A DNA stretch of 41,938 bases, taken from assembly GCA_001779205.1 (NCBI GenBank), contig MFJM01000006.1, forward strand, positions 10,327 through 52,264, given 5' to 3'. The DNA is from Candidatus Gottesmanbacteria bacterium RIFCSPHIGHO2_02_FULL_39_14 (GTDB lineage Bacteria > Patescibacteriota > Microgenomatia > 2-02-FULL-39-11). Of this stretch, positions 1 through 9,101 are shown piece after piece. A program made the position numbers and the translations under genes. Position 1 is the stretch's first letter. Each line of letters starts with the position of its first letter. A model generated the notes under the pieces. The model saw only the letters and a list, made by a program, of their open reading frames with translations. It searched no databases and was not told the DNA's origin.

Positions 1-8
1 GGAAAAGA

Positions 9-326
9 ATGGGATCGGCAGCCCAACTGGATGTCTGGAAAACAAGAAGAAATGTGGCAGGGTGGCTGGCTAACGGCCGGAGGGAGTTCTGGGATGAATT
101 GGAACATCTGGATGTATTGCCTCCCCATGCGGAATTTTACCATTATGCTCCGGGTAATATTCCGGAAAAATGTGATATCCATACTTTACGGGAACTGGTC
201 CATGCGACCAATGCCGATGTCTGGAAGGAAATAATTCTTTTGGGTATGGCACTGGCGATGGGGATAACTATTTGGCGCGGGTTGACGGCCAAAAGCGAGG
301 AGGAAGAAGGCGGGGGAGGTCATTGA
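9..326 (+). CDS. hypothetical protein, possibly the C-terminal part of a gene starting upstream of the window
   Basis: Open frame from the window edge; hydrophobic C-terminal segment; ends TGA at 324-326 overlapping the next gene. Confidence 0.4.
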   Translation: MGSAAQLDVWKTRRNVAGWLANGRREFWDELEHLDVLPPHAEFYHYAPGNIPEKCDIHTLRELVHATNADVWKEIILLGMALAMGITIWRGLTAKSEEEEGGGGH

Positions 327-1531
327 GGAGACTGGCCAGCTGGTTTTCCGTTTTGTTTCTTTCCGCAGTAATTTTAACCTACATATCTTTCATTTTAACG
401 GACAATTTTTTTTACTACGAATCTGATTTCCTGCCTTTTTACGTTTCGGCAAAAATCTTCCGGGAAGACTTCCGGAAAATATATGATTTTGAGACGATTC
501 TCTCGTATGAGAAAAAGTTATTTCCGGCACCTTATAAAACAGAAGAAAATTATGCGATTAATCCTTTTATAAATACTCCTTACCTGATTCTTCTCTATCT
601 TCCGTTAAGTTATCTGCCACCACGCTTTGCATTCTTCACCGCGGCGGGATTAATGGCAGTGATACTGGGAATTGACTTATATCTTCTACATCGCCTTTTT
701 GCACCGAAAGAGAAGGCTGTTCTTCCCATTTTGACTGCACTTTCCTTTGCCCCATCTTTTGTGACTATTTTTCAGACACAGAATTCTCTCGTGACATTAC
801 TGATTATTATTGGCTGTTACAGCTTAATAAAAAGGGAAAAGTATTTTCAAACCGGTTTGTTGGCCAGTTTATTACTCTACAAACTGCAAATTGCCGTTGT
901 GGTCTTGGCATTTCTTATGTTATTGAGAAAGGGGAAAATAATTGCCGGTTTTTTATGCGGAGGATTGTTGGTCTTTTTTATTTCGGCTTTAATGCTTGGC
1001 GGGGATATCAATATTTTTATTAAGGCTAATTTATGGTATGTATTGCAATATGAGCAGCAACCGGTTAACAACCTATATATGATTTCCTGGCAGGGATTTA
1101 TTACCCAACTGTATTACCTTTTCAACGGGTTAAAATACGCTACCCTGATGAGGATTTCAGCACTATTTTTAAGCATAATCACAGTGATTTCGGCAGGAAT
1201 AAAAATATTAAAGATCCCAAAAATTGAGAACTTTCTTCCGGAAATATTTTCCCTAATGTGTATAACTATTCTTTTATCCGCCATGCATGTCCAGTCGCAT
1301 GAGGCTGTTTTATTGCTATTCCCGTTTTTTGTTTTTATTTCTAAAGCTGCCAATAAAATGGCGATAATTGTATTCTTGGGCTGGTTAATTTTTTTACTTT
1401 CATTCTTTACACCATTTTATCCGCGGCCGTTATACTTGGCGCCCACGCTATATTTATTTTTAATTTTTAAACTGATATCCGGTTCATTCGGACGAAATCA
1501 GACAGCAAAAGTGAAGAGCGGCAGGCAGTAA
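323..1531 (+). CDS. polytopic membrane protein, GT87/DUF2029-like glycosyltransferase
   Basis: Many TM segments, N-terminal 'ESDFLPFYVSAK' typical of GT87-like proteins; TTG start at 323 overlapping the upstream stop. Confidence 0.6.
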   Translation: MRRLASWFSVLFLSAVILTYISFILTDNFFYYESDFLPFYVSAKIFREDFRKIYDFETILSYEKKLFPAPYKTEENYAINPFINTPYLILLYLPLSYLPPRFAFFTAAGLMAVILGIDLYLLHRLFAPKEKAVLPILTALSFAPSFVTIFQTQNSLVTLLIIIGCYSLIKREKYFQTGLLASLLLYKLQIAVVVLAFLMLLRKGKIIAGFLCGGLLVFFISALMLGGDINIFIKANLWYVLQYEQQPVNNLYMISWQGFITQLYYLFNGLKYATLMRISALFLSIITVISAGIKILKIPKIENFLPEIFSLMCITILLSAMHVQSHEAVLLLFPFFVFISKAANKMAIIVFLGWLIFLLSFFTPFYPRPLYLAPTLYLFLIFKLISGSFGRNQTAKVKSGRQ

Positions 1532-1559
1532 TTGTCGGGGGCGTGAATTAATTTTTTTA

Positions 1560-2993
1560 TTACTTTTTCGCTTTAAACATTTCAAGGATTGGCTTCATAT
1601 AATAGAACTGGCTGGCAGCTCCCATGGCTGTCTGGGCACCGCCAGTTAAGGGAGCAAAGGCTGTACCGGCAGTCATAGGCAGAACAGGTTTGGGATGGAA
1701 CTGTTTTTTGACGGTAGCAATCAGAGTCGGAGCCAGGAAGAGAACTCCCAGACCAAGGAAAGCAGAAAAAGCTCCTTTTCCAGGCATCCAGGTTAAGGGA
1801 GGGGTTAAAAGCTGATCGGCATCCATATCCATCTGGGTAAGGAATTCGGCAAACATCAAAACAGCAACTGTTGTGGGATAGACAACCAGATTGGCTGCGA
1901 TATTTAAGAACCATTGGGAAAAGGCAGACCGACCCGGGATAGCTTCAAAAAGAAGATGAAGAGGTCCCAGGATTAAACCAATCAGAAGCTGGATATAAGA
2001 ATTGAGAAGAAGCAATAAGATTCTGATCATAGTGAAGAGGACTCCCAGGGTAATGATCAGTCCGAAAATCAAATCAGGTGAGAAAGGACCCAGTAAAGTT
2101 CCGATGCTTTTAAAGGCAAAAAATTTCAGCATACCACCGATTAACGTTCCAATTCCGGATATTCCGTGGACGGCCAGATTGGGAAACATGATATTATCCC
2201 AACTGCTGAAACCGGCGCTTACAACGGTCCGAACTAAATCCCAACCACTGGCATTCATATAATAGGTTTGGAATTCGGCAACCCGATCGCCCTGGCCGAT
2301 GCCTTGGGCAACCAGACCAATAATAACAGCCATTGCCAGGTACATCATGTCAACCATAAATCCAACTATGGGATAGGAAAGAGTGATCAGTAAAATGGTA
2401 ACAACGATTCTGGGGATAGCCGCCTGAACGGTAATAATAGTTTTAGGATCGATTTTCATGCGGAAAATGATCATGAAACCGATGACGATCATGACGATGA
2501 TTAAGGCAGAATAAGCGATATTTCTGGTAGCATTCCATAAAGGCAAAAGCGGTTTTAGTCCGGCAAAACCGATACCCTGGGCATAGGCAGGAGCGGCAAG
2601 ACCGGCATTGGCCAGGATATATTGGGTATATGCAAGACCTGAGGCCGGCGGATGCTCATAGATAGTAGCGATCAGATCAGTAACGGTTCCCATAGCTGTG
2701 GCCCGGCCTTTGTTAACGGCACCCATATCGGTGGTATAAGAGAGGATACCGCCTAAAATGGCCCCAACTCTGGTCCTTTCGGCCCGATCGCTAAAGACCG
2801 GAATTTCATCGGGATTATTTTTTTCAATTTCCTGGGCTTGTTCTTCATTTTCTATATAAGTTCCGACATCAAAGGGTTTAAAAAGATCACCTTCTTGTTG
2901 GGCGGAAATTTTATGAGGAGATAAGAGGAATGGGAAGATTAGTAAGGATAAAAAGAAAATTATAGAAATTATTTTTTTGGGCAGACGTGTCAT
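1560..2993 (-). CDS. polytopic membrane protein, TrbL/VirB6-like
   Basis: Signal peptide 'MTRLPKKIISIIFFLSLLIFPFLLSPHKISAQ' at the internal Met (2993), several TM helices, near two TrbC-like pilins. Confidence 0.5.
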   Translation of the reverse strand: MTRLPKKIISIIFFLSLLIFPFLLSPHKISAQQEGDLFKPFDVGTYIENEEQAQEIEKNNPDEIPVFSDRAERTRVGAILGGILSYTTDMGAVNKGRATAMGTVTDLIATIYEHPPASGLAYTQYILANAGLAAPAYAQGIGFAGLKPLLPLWNATRNIAYSALIIVMIVIGFMIIFRMKIDPKTIITVQAAIPRIVVTILLITLSYPIVGFMVDMMYLAMAVIIGLVAQGIGQGDRVAEFQTYYMNASGWDLVRTVVSAGFSSWDNIMFPNLAVHGISGIGTLIGGMLKFFAFKSIGTLLGPFSPDLIFGLIITLGVLFTMIRILLLLLNSYIQLLIGLILGPLHLLFEAIPGRSAFSQWFLNIAANLVVYPTTVAVLMFAEFLTQMDMDADQLLTPPLTWMPGKGAFSAFLGLGVLFLAPTLIATVKKQFHPKPVLPMTAGTAFAPLTGGAQTAMGAASQFYYMKPILEMFKAKK

Positions 2994-3012
2994 TACTTTA
3001 ATTACACTGCTT

Positions 3013-4512
3013 TTAAGGAAGGGTGTCAAGAATCGTAAAGACATGAGTTTGATAGTTCTGATCGATTTGTTCCAATAAGCCTTCATATTTTTTATCGGGA
3101 TTGGATGTTGTGTATTCTTCCAAACAGCGGACGGAAAAAGACGGACGGGACCTGAAATCACAGATTAAATAAATAACTTCTTTGCCTCCTAAAGGGATAA
3201 AGTCTCTATCTGTATTGGCAACTTTGGCATGTTTTTGGTGGTATTTTTTTTCCAGGAAATACCAGACGAGAAAGCTGTTTTTATAATTATCTTCCGGGGT
3301 GACAACGAACACCTGATAGAAATTATCTTTTTTCAATCCCATTTCTTTTTTTCTTTTACTCACGTCGGACATAATTAAATCGGTCAGTTTAGCGTAGGTA
3401 CGGTAGTCGCCGGATACCCAGGGAACTGATTCCCATAAGCCTTTAATAAATAAAAATAACGTTACTACTGCCACCGATACTGTTACCACTTTGAGAAGCA
3501 GAGTTTTGGATTTTAAATTTTCGATTAAAAGGTAGGATACTCCAAGAAAAACAAAGGGAGTAATAATTATAAGATAGTGCAAGTATATATCTTTCTGGGC
3601 AACGGCTGCCAATAAGAGAAAGTAGCCGATACAGCCAATAGGAATAAATAAGCCTTTTATTTTTTTTAAATCGGCCCGTAAAAGCAGTGAAAGCAAAAGC
3701 AGCACGTAAGAGATAAAAAAAATAACAGAATTTAAACGAGAAAAGAACAAAAGCAGGAGAAGTTTTCCCCAATTTAATAAAAAAACTAAAAATACATTAT
3801 TGGAAGAAGTTTCCCGAAGCTTATAAAACAACAGTCTTAAAAACTCGGAAAGCCCATAGAAACGAACCACAGGAAGATAAAAAATTACAGCCAGACAGAA
3901 GGTAAAAATGATGAGGAGAAAAATCTTGCCGATATTTTCTTTACCGAGTCTATAGACGGCTACTACGGTGTATAAAAACAGAAAGGGGATAGATGAGGCA
4001 TGAATGCTAGCGGACACGAGAATGATGAGTATGGTAAGAAAGGCGTAACTGGTGCGTTGGGATTTGTAAAATACAACGAAACTCCAAAAAGAGAACAGAA
4101 AAATCGGAATATTGAGAAATACTGTTTCAATCATACTCCCGGAGATAACCATAATTGCCGATACTGCATAAAATAGCCCGGCCAGAAGTCCTGCTTTGCG
4201 GTTATATAAGAGAGCGCCTATTTGGTAAAGGGCAATAATCCCGAGAAGCTGGATAAAGACGAAGACAGAAAAGATAAAGAATAAATCAGTAGAAATGGAA
4301 GACAAAATTCCGAGAAAATAATAGTAATAGGGCGGATAGGGAAAGCTTACTCCCAGAGCCCAATGTCCAACTAGCGGCAATTCAAGATCGCGGGCAATGT
4401 GTAAACCCATGAGAAGATCCCGGGCACTATCGACAACAAAGACGGGAGGATAGCGGGTTAAACGCAAAACAGCTCCAAGAAGGAGGATGAAGAAAAGTAA
4501 GATATTAGTCAA
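3013..4512 (-). CDS. GT39/ArnT-like membrane glycosyltransferase (PMT_2 type)
   Basis: N-terminal 'LRLTRYPPVFVVDSARDLLMGLHIARD' and about 10 TM helices; start uncertain (TTG 4512 or upstream ATG). Confidence 0.6.
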   Translation of the reverse strand: MTNILLFFILLLGAVLRLTRYPPVFVVDSARDLLMGLHIARDLELPLVGHWALGVSFPYPPYYYYFLGILSSISTDLFFIFSVFVFIQLLGIIALYQIGALLYNRKAGLLAGLFYAVSAIMVISGSMIETVFLNIPIFLFSFWSFVVFYKSQRTSYAFLTILIILVSASIHASSIPFLFLYTVVAVYRLGKENIGKIFLLIIFTFCLAVIFYLPVVRFYGLSEFLRLLFYKLRETSSNNVFLVFLLNWGKLLLLLFFSRLNSVIFFISYVLLLLSLLLRADLKKIKGLFIPIGCIGYFLLLAAVAQKDIYLHYLIIITPFVFLGVSYLLIENLKSKTLLLKVVTVSVAVVTLFLFIKGLWESVPWVSGDYRTYAKLTDLIMSDVSKRKKEMGLKKDNFYQVFVVTPEDNYKNSFLVWYFLEKKYHQKHAKVANTDRDFIPLGGKEVIYLICDFRSRPSFSVRCLEEYTTSNPDKKYEGLLEQIDQNYQTHVFTILDTLP

Positions 4513-4513
4513 T

Positions 4514-4840
4514 TTAGGGTCCCGGGATGGTGAAGATGGTAAGGGGCACACCAGTATAGAATTCAATTAACCTAAAAATGAGTACGGCCACAGCCATGAG
4601 AGCAATACCCATAACAGCATAGGTCATGGTTTGTTTGGCACTGGTTGCCGCCTTGGGATCACCTCCGGCTGTCAGGTAACGAAAACCGCCAACAACAAGC
4701 ATGACAAAAAGAGCAAGGAGACCGAGACTGATGATAACTGTCAAAATTTGTCTATAAATTCCTTCCAGACATTTGAAGGTAGGAACATCTACATCGCCGA
4801 TGGTTCTGATGCATTCAACTCCAGCCCATTCTTTATACAT
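4514..4840 (-). CDS. TrbC/VirB2-like pilin
   Basis: Two TM helices around 'VVGGFRYLTAGGDPKAATSAKQTMTYAVMGIALM'. Confidence 0.65.
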   Translation of the reverse strand: MYKEWAGVECIRTIGDVDVPTFKCLEGIYRQILTVIISLGLLALFVMLVVGGFRYLTAGGDPKAATSAKQTMTYAVMGIALMAVAVLIFRLIEFYTGVPLTIFTIPGP

Positions 4841-4856
4841 GAGGGATACAGGCGCT

Positions 4857-5243
4857 TTATACTCCTGACGGGATTACTAAGTCAAAGATATTGTCGATAC
4901 CGAAGAATTTACCGACGATGATCATTAAAGCCCAGGCAGCAAAAACAATAATCAGACCGATGATAGCAGCCTGAATTCTTTTTTGGGCCGACTCAACAGC
5001 ACTTTTGTCACCACCTGAAGTTATCCATTGAAAACCACCGATAAGGAGATAAATAAAGGCGGCTAAAGTAGCTATGACTAAGATGGCACCGATAAGACCG
5101 CTAATTAACTTTCCAAGATTGGTTACTCTAAGATTGGGTGGGGTAGGGATGGTAAAAGTAATGCCGTTGGCAAGGACCGGTGAGTTAAAACTTAAAAATA
5201 CAAAGGGAGTAAATAAAGCAGTTAATTTTTTAAATATAGCCAT
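4857..5243 (-). CDS. TrbC/VirB2-like pilin with signal peptide
   Basis: 'LLIGGFQWITSGGDKSAVESAQKRIQAAIIGLIIVFAAW', same architecture as the neighbouring gene. Confidence 0.65.
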   Translation of the reverse strand: MAIFKKLTALFTPFVFLSFNSPVLANGITFTIPTPPNLRVTNLGKLISGLIGAILVIATLAAFIYLLIGGFQWITSGGDKSAVESAQKRIQAAIIGLIIVFAAWALMIIVGKFFGIDNIFDLVIPSGV

Positions 5244-5283
5244 TTTATAGTATTATGGACATAGTTTAGAATGGTTGTCAAGT

Positions 5284-5631
5284 ATGGGAAATAAAGTAAT
5301 TAATGCGAGGAGAATAAATCTTAAAGAAATTTTACTAATAATTATAGTTTTGTCTTTATTTATAAACCTGATTAAGTCATGGATAAAATTGGGAGAGCGG
5401 TTAGAAATAATTAAAGAATCAAAAATAAAAGTAATTGAGGAACAAAAAAAACAGGAGGATTTAGAAAGGAAGCTGGCTCAAGCGGCGAGCCGCGAGTTTA
5501 TTGAGAAACAGGCCAGGGAAAAACTTAATATGGCTAAAGAGGGAGAGCTAATAATACTTTTACCATCGCCGGTTCTTTCTGCCAGTCCGACACCGGAACC
5601 CTCCGATACATCAGCCAATTGGCAAAAGTGA
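5284..5631 (+). CDS. septum formation initiator family (FtsB/DivIC-like)
   Basis: One TM helix, coiled coil, then 'REFIEKQAREKLNMAKEGE'. Confidence 0.65.
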   Translation: MGNKVINARRINLKEILLIIIVLSLFINLIKSWIKLGERLEIIKESKIKVIEEQKKQEDLERKLAQAASREFIEKQAREKLNMAKEGELIILLPSPVLSASPTPEPSDTSANWQK

Positions 5632-5650
5632 ATGAGACTGTTTTGGTAAT

Positions 5651-5669
5651 TGTGCCAGGGGAGAGGATC
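5651..5669 (-). repeat. partial duplicate of the tRNA-Met 3' end
   Basis: 'tgtgccaggggagaggatc' identical at 5651-5669 and 5744-5762. Confidence 0.8.
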
Positions 5670-5745
5670 CCGAAGATCACTTCCCGTTCGCGAGGTCTAC
5701 GTCCTCGCCTCACGGTGTCGTGTCTACGGGGCAGGTCGAACTCTG

Positions 5746-5818
5746 TGCCAGGGGAGAGGATCGAACTCTCGGCCGCCACGTTATGAATGTGGTGCTCTAC
5801 CACTGAGCTACCCTGGCA
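5746..5818 (-). tRNA. tRNA with CAT anticodon (Met or Ile2)
   Basis: Reverse complement TGCCAGGGTAGCTCAGTGGTAGAGCACCACATTCATAACGTGGCGGCCGAGAGTTCGATCCTCTCCCCTGGCA folds as a cloverleaf with acceptor TGCCAGG/CCTGGCA, loop TTCATAA and T-loop TTCGATC. Confidence 0.92.
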
Positions 5819-5887
5819 AGCTTTTTGATTTTAACATAACTCAAGAACAGCCACAACGGAAGCTATATTTGATATAATTTATAGATG

Positions 5888-6217
5888 ATGATTGATCTAT
5901 TTAAAAAAAGATGCGTTCCCTGCGAAGGCGGAATGCCACCTGTAACTCCCGAGAAAGTTAAGGAATTACTTTCTCAAGTACCCCAGTGGAGAATGGAAGA
6001 GGGGAAAGTGGTAAGGCGGTTTAAATTCAAGAATTTCAAAGAAGCAATAAATTTTGTTAACAAGGTAGCTGATTTAGCTGAAGAGGAAGATCATCATCCC
6101 AATATTTCAATTTACGGCTGGAACAAGGTGAAATTGACTTTTTTCACTCATGCCATTAAAGGACTATCAGAAAACGACTTCATCATGGCCGCTAAGGTTA
6201 ATCAGATAACCTTGTAA
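5888..6217 (+). CDS. phhB: 4a-hydroxytetrahydrobiopterin dehydratase (pterin carbinolamine dehydratase); alternative ATG at 5885
   Basis: 'F.FKNFKEAINFVNKVADLAEEEDHHPNISIYGWNKVKLTFFTHAIKGLSENDF' family signature. Confidence 0.88.
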   Translation: MIDLFKKRCVPCEGGMPPVTPEKVKELLSQVPQWRMEEGKVVRRFKFKNFKEAINFVNKVADLAEEEDHHPNISIYGWNKVKLTFFTHAIKGLSENDFIMAAKVNQITL

Positions 6218-6253
6218 GCGAAGCTAATTTCAGTTATAATTACTTCTTGTCAC

Positions 6254-6326
6254 CGCGGAGTAGTGTACAGTTGCACAGGAGGCTCATAATCTCCTAGGCT
6301 AGGTGCGACTCCTAGCTCCGCAACCA
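6254..6326 (+). tRNA. initiator-like tRNA-fMet (CAT), encoded CCA, atypical D- and T-loops
   Basis: CGCGGAG TA GTGT ACAGTT GCAC A GGAGG CTCATAA TCTCC TAGG CTAGG TGCGACT CCTAG CTCCGCA ACCA; C1-A72 mismatch diagnostic of bacterial initiators. Confidence 0.75.
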
Positions 6327-6333
6327 GGGTATT

Positions 6334-6373
6334 AAAGAAAAAAAGCTCCTCACTCGAGGAGCTTTTTTTCTTC
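6334..6373 (+). terminator. Rho-independent (potentially bidirectional) terminator
   Basis: AAAGAAAAAAAGCTCCTC-ACTC-GAGGAGCTTTTTTTCTT hairpin with T tract. Confidence 0.88.
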
Positions 6374-6452
6374 CACCCTGGCCAGGCTGATATGAAGCAC
6401 GCAAGTGCTGAATATAATAGCCTGGCATCACCTTTTGGGATATCATGGTAGT

Positions 6453-6728
6453 ATGTTCCACTATCTTTATATTCTCCAAAGTATTAAAGACAAGAAATTT
6501 TATACCGGAATTACCATTGATTTAAAACAAAGGTTAAAGGAGCATAATTCCGGTGAGAATACCTCGACATCTTATCGTCGACCATTCAAACTAATTTATT
6601 ATGAAGCCTATCTTCTCAAAAAAGACGCAGAAGCACGAGAATGGTATTTGAAGACGAGTATGGGAAAAAGAGTAATGAAGAAACAATTAAGGTATTACTT
6701 AGAATCAATTACGACAATTAAGATATGA
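6453..6728 (+). CDS. GIY-YIG domain endonuclease
   Basis: 'YLYILQSIKDKKFYTGITIDLKQRLKEHNSG'. Confidence 0.85.
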   Translation: MFHYLYILQSIKDKKFYTGITIDLKQRLKEHNSGENTSTSYRRPFKLIYYEAYLLKKDAEAREWYLKTSMGKRVMKKQLRYYLESITTIKI

Positions 6729-7228
6729 GAATTAGAAAAGGTTAACTAAATGATATACAAAAGCTTGTATTTTTAGACCGTGCTGCTTACGGTGAGTATG
6801 GTGCAAACGAAGAATACTTTAAACAAAAGTTAACGTCTCCCAATACTCACGTATTAATTATTGAAAAAAGGAGTAAAGTTTCCGGTTTTACTGTTTTTTA
6901 ATTTATGGAACCACATCAAACACCAGAAAATTTCTCTGATTTACAATTAATGAAACCGATGAAAGGAAAATGGATGCATATCATTGCTTTTACAACAGAG
7001 ACTAATTATAAAGACATCCACGCAGATACCCGGCTTCTAAAAGCTGCTGAGAATTTAGCAAGAGAATTGAGATCTACTGTTTTTTGTGTTCCCTTAAGTA
7101 AAAATCATCCATATCCGGCTGCTTTTAATTTTTTTGAAGGAAATGGATATCAAAAAGTAGGTACAATTCAATGGTTGGCAAACTCTAACGAAAAAATTGA
7201 TTGCTACTTTTATAGCAAATCAGTATAG
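6725..7228 (+). pseudogene. GNAT acetyltransferase with two in-frame TAA codons
   Basis: MRIRKG*LNDIQKLVFLDRAAYGEYGANEEYFKQKLTSPNTHVLIIEKRSKVSGFTVF*FMEPHQ...HPAAFNFFEGNGYQKVGTI-type GNAT; stops at 6743-6745 and 6899-6901; one frame otherwise. Confidence 0.7.
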
Positions 7229-7235
7229 AAAACAG

Positions 7236-7263
7236 GTTCTTATTTCTTCTAAGCCCCGCAACA
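7236..7263 (+). repeat. direct repeat copy 1 (28 bp)
   Basis: gttcttatttcttctaagccccgcaaca; 27/28 match to 9962-9989. Confidence 0.9.
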
Positions 7264-7268
7264 AAAAT

Positions 7269-7297
7269 AAAAATAGCGTCTTACAAGGCGCTATTTT
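7269..7297 (+). terminator. hairpin/terminator-like element
   Basis: aaaaatagcg tcttacaagg cgctatttt; near-identical hairpin at 9054-9083. Confidence 0.65.
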
Positions 7298-7336
7298 GGT
7301 AATTATAATCAAAAATTGATATACTTATATCATTAA

Positions 7337-8989
7337 ATGGAAGAAGGTTTTAAGCCGAACGATCAGAGTTATTTACTTCTTCAGGTAAATGACCTCGTAC
7401 CACTTCTGTCCGGATATGAGCAAAATACGATAGAAGTATTGCTCCAAAAAGCCAATTCGTGGCTTGCTTTGGATTCGCATAACTGGCGTAGTCCTGGTGA
7501 AAGGCGTCTGACTTCCCAATTTATGACACAACATTTTGCACAACGTTACCCACCGTAGGATGGGGTAGCCAAACAGAAATTGATAGATAAGTTATCATCG
7601 CCTTCGAGTCTGGATGAATTATTCTGGGAAGGGATTGACATTGATGCTGCGAATAATGCCGTTGATGAATTTAATGCACAGTTACCAAAAACCAAAAAGA
7701 AGTCAGGTCCGATAGAATTTGAGGAATTGGAAATACCTGCTTTTGTTCCAGAGAAAGCAGATACAGTAACATTTTATATCCATGCCTTACCCATTCACCC
7801 CGATCTGATTGAAGCTGAATATTATGCGCCTGAATTCCCCAAAAATCTAATTAACAAAAACGTCTTATTCTACTTACTGTTCCATTCAAAAGATATTTTG
7901 GATCAGCTACCCAATTTGAAGATGGTTACAGACTATTTTTGGTCTCGTTTTCCCGGATATATTGCTTATCAAGGCGAGATTGACAGAAATATTCCGGCAA
8001 GCATCAAGGGAGAGCAAATAAGATCAGAATACCGACGTATCCGCACCGATACATCTGAAATTTATAACCGTTTGGGCAAAATAGATGGCTTAATTTTGCA
8101 AGACAGAACTGATGATGGAGTTCGCGAGATGGTTATGCGTCTATCAGCTTCGGCAGAAGAAGGTGAAGAGTGGTTAAGGATTGCGGGAACCACTTTATTT
8201 AGTCTTGTGCTCAATTCTTCTGAAATCGATAGGTTTTTTAAAGATCCCGAAGTTAAGAATCGGGAATATCTAGCTTGGAAGAAGATTTCTTCCGATCAAC
8301 TGAAAGTGATCGTTGCAACCAATCGGTTATTGCGGACGATTGATGCTAAAAATCCTAGTGATATGCTCACACCGGAGGAATTGAAGTCTCTGACTGATTT
8401 CATCCCCTATATCGGCTATTTGTTCGATGAAAGTGATGAACGGGAAATAATGGAGGCAACGGGTTTGCTGACGAACCTTTTTACCGGCCAGAATATTGAC
8501 AAGCGGTCGGAAATTGCAGCAATACTCTTCCAAAAATTGACGGCAGCAAGAAATAAATACTGTCAACAAGGGAGGCTTCGCAGCCAAATTCCTGGTGCTG
8601 AAAACGAAGTTGTTCCCTTATCTCCCGAAGATGTTCTTTATCAGAAAATACTTAATTTGATAAAACAATATCCTCAGAAAATCGGCTTACTCAAAAGTGC
8701 TGATTATGACTTATGGAGAATTGGCAATACCGTTGAGTTTATAAATGAAATATTGGTAATCGAGCTGCCCGGATCCTCTCCAGGGCTAAAACCGGTCATT
8801 GATCGTATGGCAGCCTTATCTAAGGAAGAACTGTCGAAATTCAAGCCTAAGGAATATGTTGAAGACCCGGAGATCGTCCAATTGGAAATCGCCTTTTCAA
8901 ATCCTCCAGGTTCCATTTCGAATTTTATTGGATCAATCCCGACATCTCAAGCTTGGGCGGTTTTTGCCGAAGCAAATAAGGAAAAGTAA
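7337..8989 (+). pseudogene. hypothetical protein gene interrupted by one in-frame TAG (7556-7558)
   Basis: ORFs 7337-7558 and 7580-8989 share one frame with only TAG + 7 sense codons between them. Confidence 0.55.
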
Positions 8990-9053
8990 TCCACAGATAA
9001 CGCCCATTCTGGATAAAATACGTTCTAATTTATTCCAATCCCCTGAACAAGAT

Positions 9054-9083
9054 AAATAGCGTCTTCCAAGGCGCTATTTTTTA
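9054..9083 (+). terminator. Rho-independent terminator
   Basis: aaatagcgtcttccaaggcgctattttttA hairpin plus T tract. Confidence 0.75.
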
Positions 9084-9101
9084 TCATTTTGGGGGAGATA
9101 T

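Noticed and set aside
5534-5877. ORFs 5534-5803 (-) and 5650-5877 (+)
   Set aside because: They run across the tRNA and its duplicated 3' end; no coding evidence.
6381-6426. Possible hammerhead ribozyme (CTGATATGA ... GCAA loop ... GAA)
   Set aside because: The strictly conserved CUGAUGA core is interrupted by two bases, GAAA is GAAT and there is no third helix with a cleavage site.
6443-6454. ATGGTAGTATG as a promoter like those of the TA modules
   Set aside because: The start codon of the GIY-YIG gene lies inside the motif, so it cannot act as the -10 box for that start.
8799-9059. ORF 8799-9059 (+) as a separate gene
   Set aside because: Out-of-frame overlap with the 7580-8989 ORF and no start-site signal.
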